From NCBI GenBank assembly GCA_027186245.1, contig CP114496.1:8644001-8708000 (forward strand): a DNA stretch of 64,000 nt, read 5' to 3'. Below the pieces are notes generated by a model. The model did no database searches. It was not told the DNA's origin and worked only from the letters and a program-made list of their open reading frames with translations. Position 1 is the first letter of the stretch; each line of letters starts with the position of its first letter. Shown in pieces: positions 1-14,033 of this stretch. This DNA comes from Coriaria nepalensis. Its lineage: Eukaryota > Streptophyta > Magnoliopsida > Cucurbitales > Coriariaceae. The position numbers were made by a program, and so were the translations under genes.

Positions 1-220
1 CTGCAGAGAGCGCCATGGAAGAAGAAGATGGAAGAGAGGTCGAAGAGAGAGAGAGAAACGCAGATTGAGAAGTTCTTCTCTAGGGGAGAGAGAGGGAGAA
101 AATCAATGGCATTGAAATTCGTAATCAGTACGAAGTTCTATGAAGCACAGTCAGTGGGAGAGAGATCTAGGCATAGCGAATAAGAGTAAGATCGGTTTAC
201 AGTTTAGTCCAGTTCGTTAC
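1..220 (-). other. Possible 5' end of a minus-strand gene leaving the window
   Basis: Read on the minus strand, this stretch is a pyrimidine-rich leader (CT-repeats around 20-100). It ends in an ATG at 16-14 in the strong context CCATGGCG, followed by only five codons (M-A-L-S-A) before the window edge. The composition resembles a plant 5' UTR, and it would be divergent from the PPR pseudogene on the plus strand. With five codons the product cannot be named, and another minus-strand ATG near 107 is equally possible. This is inference from composition and start context only. Confidence 0.25.
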
Positions 221-357
221 TCTGACTGGGCCCATGGGCGCAACATATCAGCCCAGCCCAAATCAAACTCTAAGTAGCTATAAGCTACTTCAGTTTGCTC
301 AAAACTTCAGAAAGGCCCGTATGCCTCTTCTTAGTGAAAACGCAACGTTCAAAAACT

Positions 358-2334
358 ATGGAGGTTCCTTTCCCGCCATTGCCATTTCTTCTCAAGCTCA
401 ACGCCAACCTCAAAACTGGCGAAGAAATCATGCATCCAGTTCCTCCGAGACTGCGAATCGATGACTCATCTCAAAAAAATCCAGGTCCAGATCTACCGAA
501 TCGGACTCTGCCAAGACAGAGAGACCCTCAACAAGGTCATCTCCTTCTGCACCGACCCATCTGTCGGAAACTTCCATTACGCCCAGAGACTCTTCGATCG
601 GATCATAAACCCATCTCTCTTCGTTTATAATAATGTCATGATCAAAGCGTTTCTGAAAAGAGGTAATTTCAGAAAACCCATCTTGTTGTTTCATCAGTTG
701 AGAGAAGGTGGACTCTGGCCTGAATCTCACCTACCCGTTTCTTTTCAAGTCGATCGGATCCTTACGGGAGGTTCCGTAAGGTCGTAAGATCCATGGTTTT
801 GTAATAAAAACAGGGCTTGATTTTGATAATTATGTTTGTAATTCACTGATGGATATGTACGCACAATTTGGGAGTATTGCATACTACCGCCAACTGTTCG
901 ATGAAATGCCTGATAGAGATTTGGTTTCTTGGAACGTTATGATTTCTGGGTATGTTAGATGCGAGAAGCATAAAGATGCTATTGATATTTTTCAGCGAAT
1001 CTAATTAGAGAGCAATCATAAACCAGATGAAGCAACGGTGGTAAGCACTCTTTCTGCCTGTTCTGCGTTGAAAAATATAGAGCTTTGGTAAGGAAATTCA
1101 CAACTATGTTAGAAATGAAATTGAGCTCACTACTATAATTCGTAATGCTTTGCTTGATATGTGTGCAAAATGTGGATGTTTAAATATTGCATGGAATACA
1201 TTCGATGAAATGCCGGTTAAAAACATCATTTGTTGGACTAGCATTGTGTCTGGGTACGTAAAGTGCAGTTGTTGGAAGAAGCTAGAGAACTTTTTGATAG
1301 AAGTTCAGTTAAGGATGTTGTTCTTTGGACCTCTATGATTAATGGGTATGTCCCGTTTAATAGATTTGATAAAGTGGTTGTACTTTTTCAAGATATGCAA
1401 AGTAGTAGAGCTGGATCGGTAAAACTGGACAAGTTTATTATGGCGAATCTTCTTACGGGATGTTCTCAAATGAGAGCTCTAGAGCAAGGGAAATGGATTC
1501 ATGGATATATTAAAGAACAAAAAATGATGATTGATGCCCTTGTTGGAATCGCTCTTATCGAAATGTATCCTAAATGTGGGCACATACAAAAATCCTTGGA
1601 CATCTTTTATGAGTTAAAGGAAAAGGATACGGCTTGTTGGACATCTATCATATGCGGTCTTGCCACGAACAGGTTTAAGACAAAAGCACTGGAATTATTT
1701 TCAGAAATTGAAAATTTGGAGCCAGACCAGATGATATCACATTCATTGGAGTCTTAAGCGCCTGTAATCATGGAGGATTAGTTGAAAAGGGGCGACAATT
1801 TTCAATTCTATGAAGAAAACTTATCGCATTGAGCTGAAAGTAGAACATTACGAGTGTTTTGTTGATCTTTTGGGTCGAGCCGGTAAGTTAGAAGAAGCAG
1901 AAGAGATCTGATTGAAAAGTCTCTCTCGAGTGAGAATTATGAAACCCTAGCTCCGCTATATGGTGCTTTACTCAGTGGGTGTAGAATTCATGGAAATGTG
2001 GAGATAGGTGAGAGGATATGGATGAGATTGGTTGAGATGGGAATGATTCAAGCATTCATACTCTTCCTGCTGGTATTTATGCTTCAATAGGTGGGATGAT
2101 GTGAAGAAGGTTAGGAGGAAAATGAAAGGTTAAGGGGTAAGAAATGTGCCTGGGTGTAGCTCGATTGAAGCTGATAGGTTTGTTTACGAGTTTCTCGCCA
2201 GGGATTGTTCTCACCCAGAAATGGCCGAGATTTATTCTGTGTTGGATCGAATGGCGGGGGTAGATCGATTGGTGTTTGGATCAAGAGAAAATTACAAGAT
2301 GGAACGAGAAAACTTATGTACATACCATTTGTGA
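358..2334 (+). pseudogene. PLS/E-class pentatricopeptide repeat (PPR) pseudogene
   Basis: Fragments of one PPR protein run through all three plus frames. Recognisable pieces include the N-terminal block with RLFDRIINPSLFVYNNVMIKA (from about 461), LFDEMPDRDLVSWNVMISGY (about 895), the LLTGCSQMRALEQGKWIHGY region (about 1450), [17 protein letters not shown] (about 1857) and an E-motif-like end with VPGCSSIEADRFVYEFLA (about 2144). Frames change near 460, 790, 1260, 1740 and 1800, and in-frame stops occur near 1003, 1088 and 1908. Intact members bind organellar RNA for editing, splicing or stability and are usually intronless, as here. No single ORF exceeds 164 residues, so this copy cannot make a full protein. 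Some shifts could be sequencing errors, but their number favours true decay. Confidence 0.9.
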
Positions 2335-2980
2335 GAATTATTATTATTATTATTTTTTTTTTTCCTTTTTTCTTTTTAACAGAATCTTTATGTATGTGAA
2401 TGGAGTTGTGATATTCATGAGTGCTTGGTCCCTTTGCACATTGAGGGGCTGCTGTATCTTTGTTTCTATATTCCCAACCCTTGAGAAATGCAAAGGAAGC
2501 CCAATCTGTAGAGAGGCATCATGCAAACAGTGTTATACCTCTTAGTGAATGCTAAACCTCTGGTATTAACGGTAGTTTGAAAGCTGGATGAGAATTAATC
2601 GAGTGTTAGTAGTTATAATATTTTAAATTAGCCTAAATGATTTAGTTATAACTTATACTCATGCATAAGATTCACGTTTATAATTTGCATGGATAAATAT
2701 CGTGGATTAATATTGATTTATGATCTGTGATGATCATGACATCATCACACAAACTAATCTCACTACTAATAATAAGTACACGTGGACATAATAATTTATT
2801 CCTTGATTAACAACATGCATGCTACGACCTCAAAAAAGAAGAAGATCTGCAACTAGAGCTAACTAACTAGCTAGAGAGGCCTAATTACACCCCCTTAATC
2901 ACATAATTAATAATAATAATAATAATTAGTTGATTTCTGCAAAACCCATGTATCATACGATGATCTCTCTATATATTAAC
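2335..2980. other. Intergenic, AT-rich
   Basis: This is the 3' flank of the PPR pseudogene followed by spacer. It holds T-rich tracts (2345-2375) and a short TAA repeat near 2910. No coding signal was seen. Confidence 0.6.
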
Positions 2981-3142
2981 TTAAGCAGCCGGAGCATAGT
3001 CCGGACCATTGTCGTCGTCGTCGTCGTCGTCTCCATTGTCTTCTATCAGACTTTCCGGGTCATAATACGACAGATATCGATCGCGATCACAATCTTGATC
3101 AATGTAATCTGCATTAATGGAAGCCTTTGAAATACGTGTCAT
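2981..3142 (-). CDS. Small acidic protein, 53 aa, function unknown
   Basis: A 53-codon ORF with a clean ATG at 3142 and TAA at 2981, antisense to a longer but implausible plus-strand ORF. The protein is very acidic. It has a Cys/Asp/Arg-rich centre (DYIDQDCDRDRYLSYYDPE), then a run of seven Asp residues, and ends NGPDYAPAA. No signal peptide or membrane segment is visible. The leader on the minus strand is CT-rich without upstream stops for some distance, and a G-box (CACGTG) lies about 150 bp upstream at 3290-3295. The Tyr/Asp-rich middle and the GPDYAPAA tail look conserved in style, but I do not recognise the family. Plausible as a real small gene; a chance ORF cannot be excluded. Confidence 0.5.
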   Translation of the reverse strand: MTRISKASINADYIDQDCDRDRYLSYYDPESLIEDNGDDDDDDDNGPDYAPAA

Positions 3143-3289
3143 AGTGAGGTGAAGTTTAAATGAGGTAAAGGAAGAAGAAGAAATGAGAAGTTGGTTTGTT
3201 TGGATGAAGAAGGTGAAGGGAGGTTTAGGGTTTATGTAGGAAAGAAAAAGGGTGAGGGAGTATTATTGGCGCGTGCTGCGAACGAAAAA

Positions 3290-3295
3290 CACGTG
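3290..3295. promoter_or_regulatory. G-box / ABRE-like CACGTG
   Basis: CACGTGGGG lies about 150 bp upstream of the 53-aa ORF start. It matches the core bound by plant bZIP and bHLH factors. Position fits a promoter, but function is inferred. Confidence 0.4.
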
Positions 3296-3299
3296 GGGA

Positions 3300-4526
3300 A
3301 GGTTGATTTTGCTGCGTCAAGTATGTGTGTGACCTTATGCTTGTAAGAGGTTTCTCTAATGAGAGGTTTTTCCACGTAGGAAGTTGACTTACATGTCATC
3401 CAACTTGACTAATATGAAAGACTTCCTCGTGGGAAATAAAAGTCATGAATTGGTGGTGGAGAATCTTCAGATAGGATTTCAAGATAGGAATATGAATGAA
3501 TATATTACAAATATCGTAAATCAATAAATTACAACACGCATTGTAATAATGGATGTGTAAATGAGGTTGATGTTTGTGTCGGTTTAGAATCAATTGTGTT
3601 GGCTTGATATGCTTTTTGTCCAATATATACAACCTTTCCCAGTTCGAGCTTTTACATTATGATGACATAATTTTGACACCTTTGTGATATCTAGATTTAA
3701 AGTAAATTGAATCGTTATCTAAGAGTTTGAGCTTTAAGAGTATTTATGTCCCATTTTTTAAATATATATATATATATATATATATATTAATTACAATTTT
3801 ATATTTTAAATTATAAAAGTTAAAAGTGGGTTTTTTAGTGAAAATTTATTTTAACTTCTTTATAATTTAAATCAAATAATGAAATAAAGAATTAAATATA
3901 AAATTATCTAAAAATATATTAATAAAATATATATATATATATATAACACACAAACTAAAGTTAAAACTATATTTTAAAATTTTATAAGAAGAACCGGATA
4001 TAAGTACTTTAACTATCATCTACTTGACTAATTAACTAAAGCAAACAGATAACGAAAGAACAAATTGGATCCCACATACTTATGCAACAAATCATATATT
4101 ATGTGCATGTTATTTTGTTTATTCATAAAATACAGTTCATCATTTCAACTGAACACATAACTCGGTTTCAATTCTTCACGTCGCGTTCTTGAGGTTAGTG
4201 CTAATTAATTATCTTGCCGGGGAATTATAAAATAGCACATAGGACCCAAAGGGTAGTAACGTGTGAGCCATATTCAATTTTTTTTTTTTTTTTTTTTTTT
4301 TTTATAAATAATACTCTTAACTAAAGTCCAACCGATCTTCGGAATTTGTACTTCATCACTGAAAGATGTGAGAAAAGATGTGAGAAGGAGTTCTCCCATA
4401 TTTTGTTATTAGAAAAGCAACTAAACTTAGTTGTATAAATAAGGTAAATTATGAAGCTTAAACTCAAAATCCAGCATGCCAAAAGCCATGTAAAATACTG
4501 CCAAATGTTACTACTCATAATCCCTC
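3300..4526. repeat. AT-rich spacer with (TA)n microsatellites
   Basis: No gene is visible. There are TA dinucleotide runs at about 3763-3787 and 3928-3944 and a T24 tract at about 4279-4303. The right end abuts the 3' end of the STRAP gene and probably holds its 3' UTR. Confidence 0.6.
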
Positions 4527-6759
4527 TTAATTCTCTATGGCTTTTCTCTCGTCTTCAATCTTCAATTCTTCAATCTTCAATTCTTCAATCTTACTTGAAA
4601 CCTCGTTTGGAGTAGTCAGCTTTTCATTGTCAGCAGACCCACTTTCCGTGGGTGCATTAGATTCATCGTTTGTCAATGGACCTGTTTGCCATATCCTGAT
4701 AGTTCCATCCTCTGATCCTGAGGCGTACGATTCCCCACCTGGCGAGAAGCGGATGCAGTGCACTGGTCCGTGATGACCTTTATTACATGCTGCATCAAGA
4801 TATATAACGGCCATTTGGTTAGAGTTTCAAACTGATATTTAAGTAAAAAAATTCATTCTGATTAAAAGGTGATGGGATTTGCATTAGGATAGACATTTTG
4901 AGGCAGACTAAAACACATACCGATTTCATTGCCACTATGAAAATCAAATACTCTGATCCACATATCTTCCCCCGCTGCAATGAACTTATTCCCGTATTTT
5001 GGTTCTAATGAAGCTGATTCCACAGCACAAGGCATGTCATAGCTTTTCACTAACCCAAAGCTGGAAAAAGATAAAAAATAATTAAAAAATATATATATAT
5101 ATAACCACAAGCCACTTCGTGCAAAGAGAACGACATAAAGATAAAGTAATTAAAGCCCCAGTAATAAACTTACTAATTTGCATCCCAGAATTTAACAGTA
5201 GAACCATCAGTGGTTGTGATATACCGACCATCCAGACTCACTTCTGCACTGGTCACTGATGATTTTGTCTCTAGAATTTGAACTACTTTGCCATTTCTTA
5301 TGTCCCATAATCTGTAAGGCCACTAATGACCGTTATACTCCCTTTAGAAAGACCACACCAAATTAATAGTAGCTTACACTTATATATACTACATACCTGA
5401 CACCTCCCATGTCACTGCAAGAGCTTAGTATTGTCTGATCACTATGAAACCATGCAACGGTTCTGATCGAACCAGGTGCTTTGTCCACTTCAGTTGGAGG
5501 TGCATCTGGACGATTCAAATCATATATGCGGAGAATCTTTTCTACTCCACCAGTCAGTAAATGGTGTGTGTCCTGTAAGGATTTTAGAAGGTGATGGTCT
5601 TATTAGAAGAAAAGCAGAGTGAGAAAGGAGAAAGGTCTCCATTATTATCTTCCCAAGGATTTGACACCAGTGACGAAAATGGTGGTATATTTATAATAAT
5701 AAAGAAATAAAGTGCCAATTGTGTAGTACCTCTGAAAAGGCACAGGCACGGACAATGTGTTTGTGATCAAATGAATGCAGCACATCTCCTGATAATGCAT
5801 CCCATACTTTCCTGCAAGTTAATTTGAAACATATTATGGCAGATCCAATTTAATGGGCTTAAACTCCAAAGTGGTATGAAATTCAATTACATAAACTTCT
5901 CAAGATTCTACAGAGATATCTAATGCATATTCTTTCACACAATGCAAATGTAAACTTATTTATATCACTTTGACATGGAGCAAAAAAAAAAGAGAAAAGA
6001 AAAGGAAAGTTACTCACGCAGTAAAATCAGCAGAACCAGTAGCAGCACGTAGAGCATTAGTATCCAAGCAACAACTCCAAACAGCGCCTTTATGGCCTTC
6101 GAATGTCCCAATCCAGTCACCAGTCTCTCCATTTCGGAGCATCGGACTAGAATCTAAAATCAGAAACATAATAAACACTTATCTTAGTAGAAGGAAAGTC
6201 AATAACCCGTCTTTATTTGAAGCCTCTATTCTCACCAGTCACCAATACCTAAGGTGTTCTTATTCATTATATTTCCGTATCACCTTTTTCTTTGTTATTC
6301 TATTCTTATGCAAATGTTCTGATTAACGAAACCTAAAATAATTATAATTGTATTGCATGAAACGAATCAACTCGTACAGGATCACAAAGCCTGTATAATA
6401 ATAAACATCTTCAGTTTCATTTACCTTAATGATTCAATGAGCTATCCTAATAATTGCATTGCTCATCTCATTTCACGGAGAATCATCTCCAAACAACACA
6501 ATAATTTGAAAGTTTTCCGTTTTTAATTAACATCAACAATACCACGTTTCTACAGTCACAAACCTCTGGAAGCCTGCCACGACCTCAAGTTCCATTTAAT
6601 GAAGCATACTACCAAATTAAACCCTAAAACTGCAACCGTACCTTTGCTGGCGCTGATGAGGAAGAAACCATCAGGCGTAACAGGACTATAGAACAGATCC
6701 ACTACAGGCCGAGAATGGCCATGGCAGACAAGCGGAATAGTCACCTTCTTCTTATCCAT
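4527..6759 (-). CDS. STRAP: WD40-repeat protein, STRAP/UNRIP family, 350 aa
   Basis: Seven exons join without frame conflict: 6759-6642, 6153-6018, 5811-5730, 5572-5397, 5311-5174, 5060-4921 and 4789-4527 (1053 nt). All introns are GT-AG. The start [19 protein letters not shown] and internal blocks such as [55 protein letters not shown] and [20 protein letters not shown] are typical WD40 blades of the serine/threonine-kinase receptor-associated protein family. In animals this protein is the SMN-complex partner UNRIP and a TGF-beta modulator. In plants it is a conserved nuclear/cytoplasmic scaffold of poorly known role. The C-terminus adds an acidic, repetitive tail ([15 protein letters not shown]). 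The length equals the family norm and nothing is broken. A 5' UTR probably extends towards 7100. Confidence 0.94.
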
Positions 6760-7708
6760 CACTCCCCCTCCCAAAATTAAACCACCCCAGAACACTAAAA
6801 TCTAAGCAACAATCAAATCAAATTCTGTAATCTGTATTTTCTCTGTACCTGTATCCCAAACAAATTGAAAGGAAAACCCTAATCTGATAAAAAAATATAA
6901 AAAAATTGCAATTACAGTGAATACAAATAGCTGACCAAAATACAGCGACGACTGAGATGAGATCTATCGATAAAAACTGTGATTATACAGAGATTAAAGC
7001 TGAGAATGACGGTCTATAACACAGATTTGAACGCCGATTCTTGATTATTATTATTTTGAATTATTTGCGTAGAAAATCACACCTCTAGCCCGCTAAGAAA
7101 TGGAGTTTCGATTTTAGGGGCTGGGTGCAAAGAACATACAAGAACGGAGATCCGTCATTTTTATATGCTGCGAGTGCGATTTTCCATCTCTCTTTCTTTT
7201 GCCCCACGTAAATTATAATACTTTTTAAAGTAAATTATACTTTCCTCCCATACAAATTTAAATAAATAAAATCAGTCCTTTTATTATTTCATTAACTAGT
7301 CAACATGAGAAGAAAAATGTCCTAAAATAGAATTTCAAAAAATTAATAAAATTATTTAAATTGTAATTTTTTTTAGTCTCAATTTAGGTATTATATATAT
7401 ATATATATTTTTTTTTCACTTAAAATTCAATATTACCTAAATTATTATATGTGTATTAATTAATATTTAGGTCCACAAAATATTTATTAAAAAGTCGGTT
7501 AAGTTAAAAGAGTTATCATGCACTTGTTGTCCGCCAAAAACTACGATAGAAAAAAAAAAAAAAGAAAAAAGAAAGTAAATGCTGAATAAGAATGCTAACT
7601 TTTCCCTTTCAAACAGTCCAAAACGACACACGTCCATTCGAATTTCGAGCCTAGAGTTCCAATACTTGCATGGAACGACACGTCGTCATTTAACTTTCTA
7701 CACTCGAC
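6760..7708. promoter_or_regulatory. Intergenic between divergent STRAP and RPT6 pseudogene
   Basis: The left part (to about 7150) is the probable STRAP 5' UTR and promoter, read leftward. The rest is AT-rich spacer with a TA run at about 7393-7408 and an A-rich stretch at 7551-7570. No ORF of interest. Confidence 0.5.
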
Positions 7709-10249
<2,541 letters not shown>

Positions 10250-10602
10250 CTTGCATTTATTTTTCGAGTCGAACAATGATATTCCTTCCTCTTTTACCGA
10301 CATGCTTGCTAATATAGTTAATAAAGCCAATCTTCCTACCAGATGGTATCTCCCATAGAACGTGTTATGAAACTCCAGTTTCCAAACGCTGCTTGATAAG
10401 AAATGAAACTGATATTTAGTTTTAGTATGTCCAATTAGTATTTTTAAGAGCAGCCTTCATAATCATGCGTTGAGCACGTTTTGTGAGGTCATTATATAAT
10501 CCAAAACATCAACCGAGCCATTTCAATTTCTGCTTCTTCCTTTAAAAAGTTTACTATTTTCCTCACCTTGGCACATGGTTCGATCCAAACCAAATTCTAA
10601 TA
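10250..10602. other. Intergenic, no gene seen
   Basis: Spacer between the RPT6 pseudogene and the EG45-like ORF. It holds ordinary AT-rich sequence and the probable decayed 3' UTR of the RPT6 copy. Confidence 0.6.
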
Positions 10603-11025
10603 ATGTTGAGAATCGATAAGCCTCACCACCTCCTCCTCCAGTGGCTGCTGCCACTCCTCCAGCTCCTCCTTTTCACTGCCACCCATGGTGATGTCGGCAC
10701 CGCCTCCATCTACAGCGCTCCGTATTTACATAAGTCCCTCTTCTTTCAACAGGCCGTTAATATATATTTATTCAAGCACACAAAATCAATGATTGATTCT
10801 CATGCAATCGCTATCTCATGCAGAGACCAGTCACAATTCCCGCAAGCTAACCTGTTCGGGGTAGCCGGAGAAGCAGTATGGGACAACGGAGCAGCTTATG
10901 GGAGACAATACCAATTGAGGTGCCTTAGTGCAACTAAACCCGGGGTTTGTCGTCCGGGTATCACTATTCAGATCAAAATCGTGGACTGGTCCACCACTGC
11001 CGTTTCTAGGCCGAAACTCCCCTAA
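10603..11025 (+). pseudogene. EG45-like / plant natriuretic peptide-like (expansin-domain) gene, degenerate
   Basis: The ORF starts with a hydrophobic, Leu-rich signal-peptide-like segment and continues GDVGTASIYSAPYL, which matches the beginning of EG45-like secreted double-psi beta-barrel proteins. A second block, DQSQFPQANLFGVAGEAVWD, NGAAYGRQYQLRCLS and IQIKIVDW, is also clearly of this family. Between them lie about 30 residues with no family match, best explained as an unspliced intron. Usual Cys positions are lost (ACGR is AYGR, VDYC is VDWS) and the final third is missing, with TAA at 11023. Family members are apoplastic proteins affecting water and ion flux. The lost disulphide cysteines and truncated barrel argue for a dead copy, though a short secreted product is not excluded. 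Confidence 0.7.
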
Positions 11026-11783
11026 ACCTATTGAGCCATCATTAAGCCTAATGTTCCGTCCGTCCCTTTCATGATCACCATAGAATTCCGACAGTAATTA
11101 ATCCTCCATAGTTACTCTTCAAAATAATTTTGTATTACATCATGTGACAATTTGAGAAGGCATTTGTAACTTATTATATGGTGCGTTTCATTTTTGTAAC
11201 ATTTTTCTTAGATTGCTATTAAACATAGTTCGATTTTTATAATTGCAGGGTATGATCAATGATGAAGAGGGTGCAGGGAAATTCAAGATGAAGTTGAAAA
11301 TAATCAAATGGGGATCATCGTGACTTGGACGTTACTAACTATGAGAAAAAAGCTTCTAGATCGAAGAACAAGCTGTAATATTTGTAGTATTAGTAATAAT
11401 AATAAGAAGAAGAAGAAAACAAAAAGATGTTGAAATTTCTGTTATTGCTTGTCTAATTCAACTTATCTATTGGAAACTTCTTAAGGCCGTAAGCAAATAT
11501 TTTATATTCATTTTAGAGAGAATATGGATCATTGACCCATTTATAAAATCTGATTTAAATGTTATGTCCAATTTAAAAGTTATTGAAATTATGACTACCT
11601 TTTTGTTTTCTGAATTTAGAAAAAAAATAAAAATAAAAATTGCATATATTGAATGAGGTACCAATATACCCTTTTAGTGATGACTTCCAAAAACAAAAAA
11701 AAAGGTAACCTAACTTCTTCATCTTCTTGCTTCATCCAGAAGAAAATGCAGAAAACCAAAAAAACCTTGAAACCAATCCAAAC
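11026..11783. other. Intergenic, no gene seen
   Basis: AT-rich spacer with an AAT/AAG-rich stretch near 11395-11420. No coding signal was found. Confidence 0.6.
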
Positions 11784-11974
11784 ATGGGAAAGGTTCACGG
11801 ATCTCTAGCTCGTGCCTGTAAGGTGACAGGGTATATGCGGAAAGTAGCAAAGCAGGATAAGATGAAGAAACTCAGAGGATGCGCCAACAAGCGCGCAAGC
11901 AATACAATTGTCGTTTCATCATTGTCGTGGTTGGATTTGGCAAGAAGAGAGGACCCAACTCGTCCAAGAAGTAG
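11784..11974 (+). pseudogene. RPS30: Intronless 40S ribosomal protein eS30 pseudogene (probable retrocopy)
   Basis: It begins [11 protein letters not shown], then [10 protein letters not shown] and RGCANKR, the eS30 sequence without the ubiquitin-like fusion, as in plants. After AACAAGCGC one extra base shifts the frame. In the alternative frame the family C-terminus continues (KQYN, then [14 protein letters not shown], then KK) to a TAG at 11972. Substitutions in conserved sites (G to C, Q to M) support decay. The absence of introns and the complete length fit a reverse-transcribed copy, but no poly(A) remnant is clear. eS30 is a small-subunit component at the mRNA channel. Confidence 0.85.
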
Positions 11975-12224
11975 ATGACGAATAAGTTTCCATGCAGTGA
12001 AAATGTGCTATATATGATGCTTGAGGGGATTATAAACAGTCCGTAATTTAGTTTTCTTGTTGTTTTGTTATGGCGGTTTTTCAAGTTGATCTATGATCAT
12101 TGAGATTGTTAGCACCTTTTTCGGATACTTTGGCTTTAGAGTGTTCTTGCGATGAATCCAAGATTTTAGGGCTCAAATGCATCTCTAAAGCACAAGAAGC
12201 AAATTTGAGGTCTGAGTTTCGATA

Positions 12225-12329
12225 ATGAGGGAAAAGGATGAGGAGCTCGCATTGCTATTAGACATGAGAAAATTCGAGAGGGAACGCGCTGATCTTTTCC
12301 TTGATAGCTTAGATAAGTTGAATGCGTAG
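12225..12329 (+). pseudogene. 34-codon fragment of a conserved plant protein (EKDEELALFLEM-type)
   Basis: An ORF of 34 codons carries REKDEELALLLDMRKFERE followed by ADLFLDSLDKLNA and a stop. I recall this block, usually EKDEELALFLEMRRREKE plus LLLxNSDEL, from N-termini of a plant-specific low-complexity protein family of unknown function. The remainder of such proteins (Ser/Pro-rich, several hundred residues) is absent. The preceding 60 bp look like a leader. Most likely a gene fragment captured or left by rearrangement. Confidence 0.45.
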
Positions 12330-12699
12330 TTAGGTATCAGATTTTTTGTTCATATTTTTGTCCAAATTCTTAGCTTTTGACTTTTTCTAAGATATGAAAT
12401 TGATTTGGTATGTGATGAATGAGCTTTTGCAGGAACGAAGTATGGAATTAGAGATGGTTCCATAAAAAAAAAACTTCTCTGACTTTTAAAGAAAAAAAAA
12501 GAATATATATAAAGAATAATTTTTACAAGAAAATACATTATAAGTAATTGACATAATAAAAAAGTACTATGCATTCGTCATTTACTTCGAAGTTAAATTA
12601 TTTTTTATTTTTGTGTTGCTGTTGTCGATGAATAAAGTTTGAAAATAATTTACCAAAGCTTCATCCTTCGTTGTATGTTGACTTCGTTTAGATGCATAT
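12330..12699. other. Intergenic, no gene seen
   Basis: AT-rich spacer with A8 tracts. It may be the 3' flank of the hAT remnant that reads leftward. Confidence 0.5.
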
Positions 12700-12911
12700 T
12701 CTCAATCTCTAATATATGATAATGTCTCAACAAGTTTATGTGTTAATCTAATTCTTCTATCTTTAATGATTCTCCCACTAATACTAAATACTGACTTAGA
12801 GAAAACTGTTGAGATGAAAATAGTGAAGATATCATGAACAACTTTAGATAACATAGGAAATATTGAAGTATTCATCTTCCACCAAAGTAAGAGATCTAAA
12901 ACTTTTGTCAT
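12700..12911 (-). mobile_element. hAT-family transposase remnant (C-terminal dimerisation domain)
   Basis: The minus-strand translation starts MTKVLDLLLWWKMNTSIFP and continues LSKVVHDIFTIFISTVFSKS, then SISGRIIKDRR and LVETLSYIRD. This is the hATC dimerisation domain, whose consensus has DxLxWWKxNxxxFPxLSxxAxDILAIPVSTVASESxFSxxGRV followed by a Leu-rich tail. The BED zinc finger and RNase-H-like catalytic core are not found upstream (12912-13700), so only the last quarter survives. Family members are Ac-like cut-and-paste DNA transposases or domesticated RICESLEEPER-type proteins. This copy is inactive. Confidence 0.85.
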
Positions 12912-13499
12912 GGTTCCTTATGGGGTATAAAAAAGAAAAATGGGTATTGAGATATTAGTTGAGCTCTATAAATTAATTATTGGTCACTTGTGAACTAGAA
13001 CTTAGAAGAACTCATCCTTATAGTGCTGAAGATCTAACCCCAAGTCTTTCTCCTCGAATAACCGGGTTCATTTTCTTCTTATGAAGCTTGTTGAGTTTAC
13101 AAGTGGCTGTATTTAGATTCATAGATATTAAACATTTGAAACAACTTATTAGTTACATTAGTAAATTTTTTAGAATAATTGACCTCTACATATTGACTAA
13201 TAAGAGTAAGAGAGTAAATCTTAGACTTAATAACTTAACTCTTGGATCTAAAATAAAAACTAAACAATATAAAGTTGGATTAAGATTCCAATATATCGGA
13301 CTAGAAGTTCTCTAGCTCTTAGAGCATCATATGAATTTAAGAGAGAATTATAGAAATCGTAGAGAGAATGAGAGATTTGAGTGAGAGAAAAAGAGGATTT
13401 GGTATGAAAATGATATAAGAAATGGTGGGTATTGCAAAGTATTTGTTTGTCAAAACATATTAAGAAAATGTATTAAAAAAAATTAATCTTTTTTTTTAA

Positions 13500-13740
13500 T
13501 ATTTCAACGAGCCTTAGACCGGTCATATGTGGACCGGCCCACATGCCAGCTTATGTATGACATGCGGACTTTATAACGGCCCCGTGTCATAATCGGTCCG
13601 ATACAGATCCAAATTTAGAGTTAAGCCTAACACCATGTGCTAGGCTTGCGCCTAATAAATAGTTCGTGCCATACTAAACCTATACCGGACCTTGTAAGCG
13701 GGCTCACGGACCGACCCATCAAGCAGCACCATTTTAACAC
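13500..13740. mobile_element. GC-rich segment, possibly terminal part of a hAT-like element
   Basis: This 240-bp segment is markedly richer in GC than its surroundings. It repeats short CCGG/GGACCG-type motifs (GACCGGTC, GGACCGGCCC, ATCGGTCCG, ACGGACCG) in both orientations. Subterminal GGCCC-rich repeats are common in nonautonomous plant hAT elements, and a hAT transposase remnant lies 600 bp away. Ends and target duplication were not found, so assignment is tentative. Confidence 0.35.
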
Positions 13741-13883
13741 CAATTATATATATATAATTGACAGAAGAAGAAAAATATAAAAGTGAAATAGAAAAACAAA
13801 AACAAAATAGAATAGACTGGAACAGCCGGTTAAAAGGGTTTATACACTTAATTTACTACCACGTAATGACAAAATAAAACTGC

Positions 13884-13937
13884 CACGTGTCCGATCTTAT
13901 CCTTTTTGACACACTTGTGCCCTTCCCTTTATAAATA
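13884..13937 (+). promoter_or_regulatory. Promoter of the 125-aa gene: G-box and TATA box
   Basis: GCCACGTGTC (CACGTG at 13884-13889) is a canonical ABRE/G-box, with a further CACGTAA at about 13860. TATAAATA follows at about 13930, some 100 bp before the ATG at 14034. Spacing is ideal for a plant core promoter and suggests ABA or stress input, which is inferred. Confidence 0.6.
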
Positions 13938-14033
13938 CTTTCTAGTTTCTCCTCTCCGATCTAAATCTTTCATCTTTTTCATGTCTCAAAAACCCCCTTC
14001 ATCTCTTTACTTCAATAACAGTCAGTCCACAGA

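Noticed and set aside
2930..3130. 66-codon plus ORF with a poly-Val run
   Set aside because: It is the antisense of the Asp7 stretch of the small acidic protein, which has the more plausible start, stop and composition.
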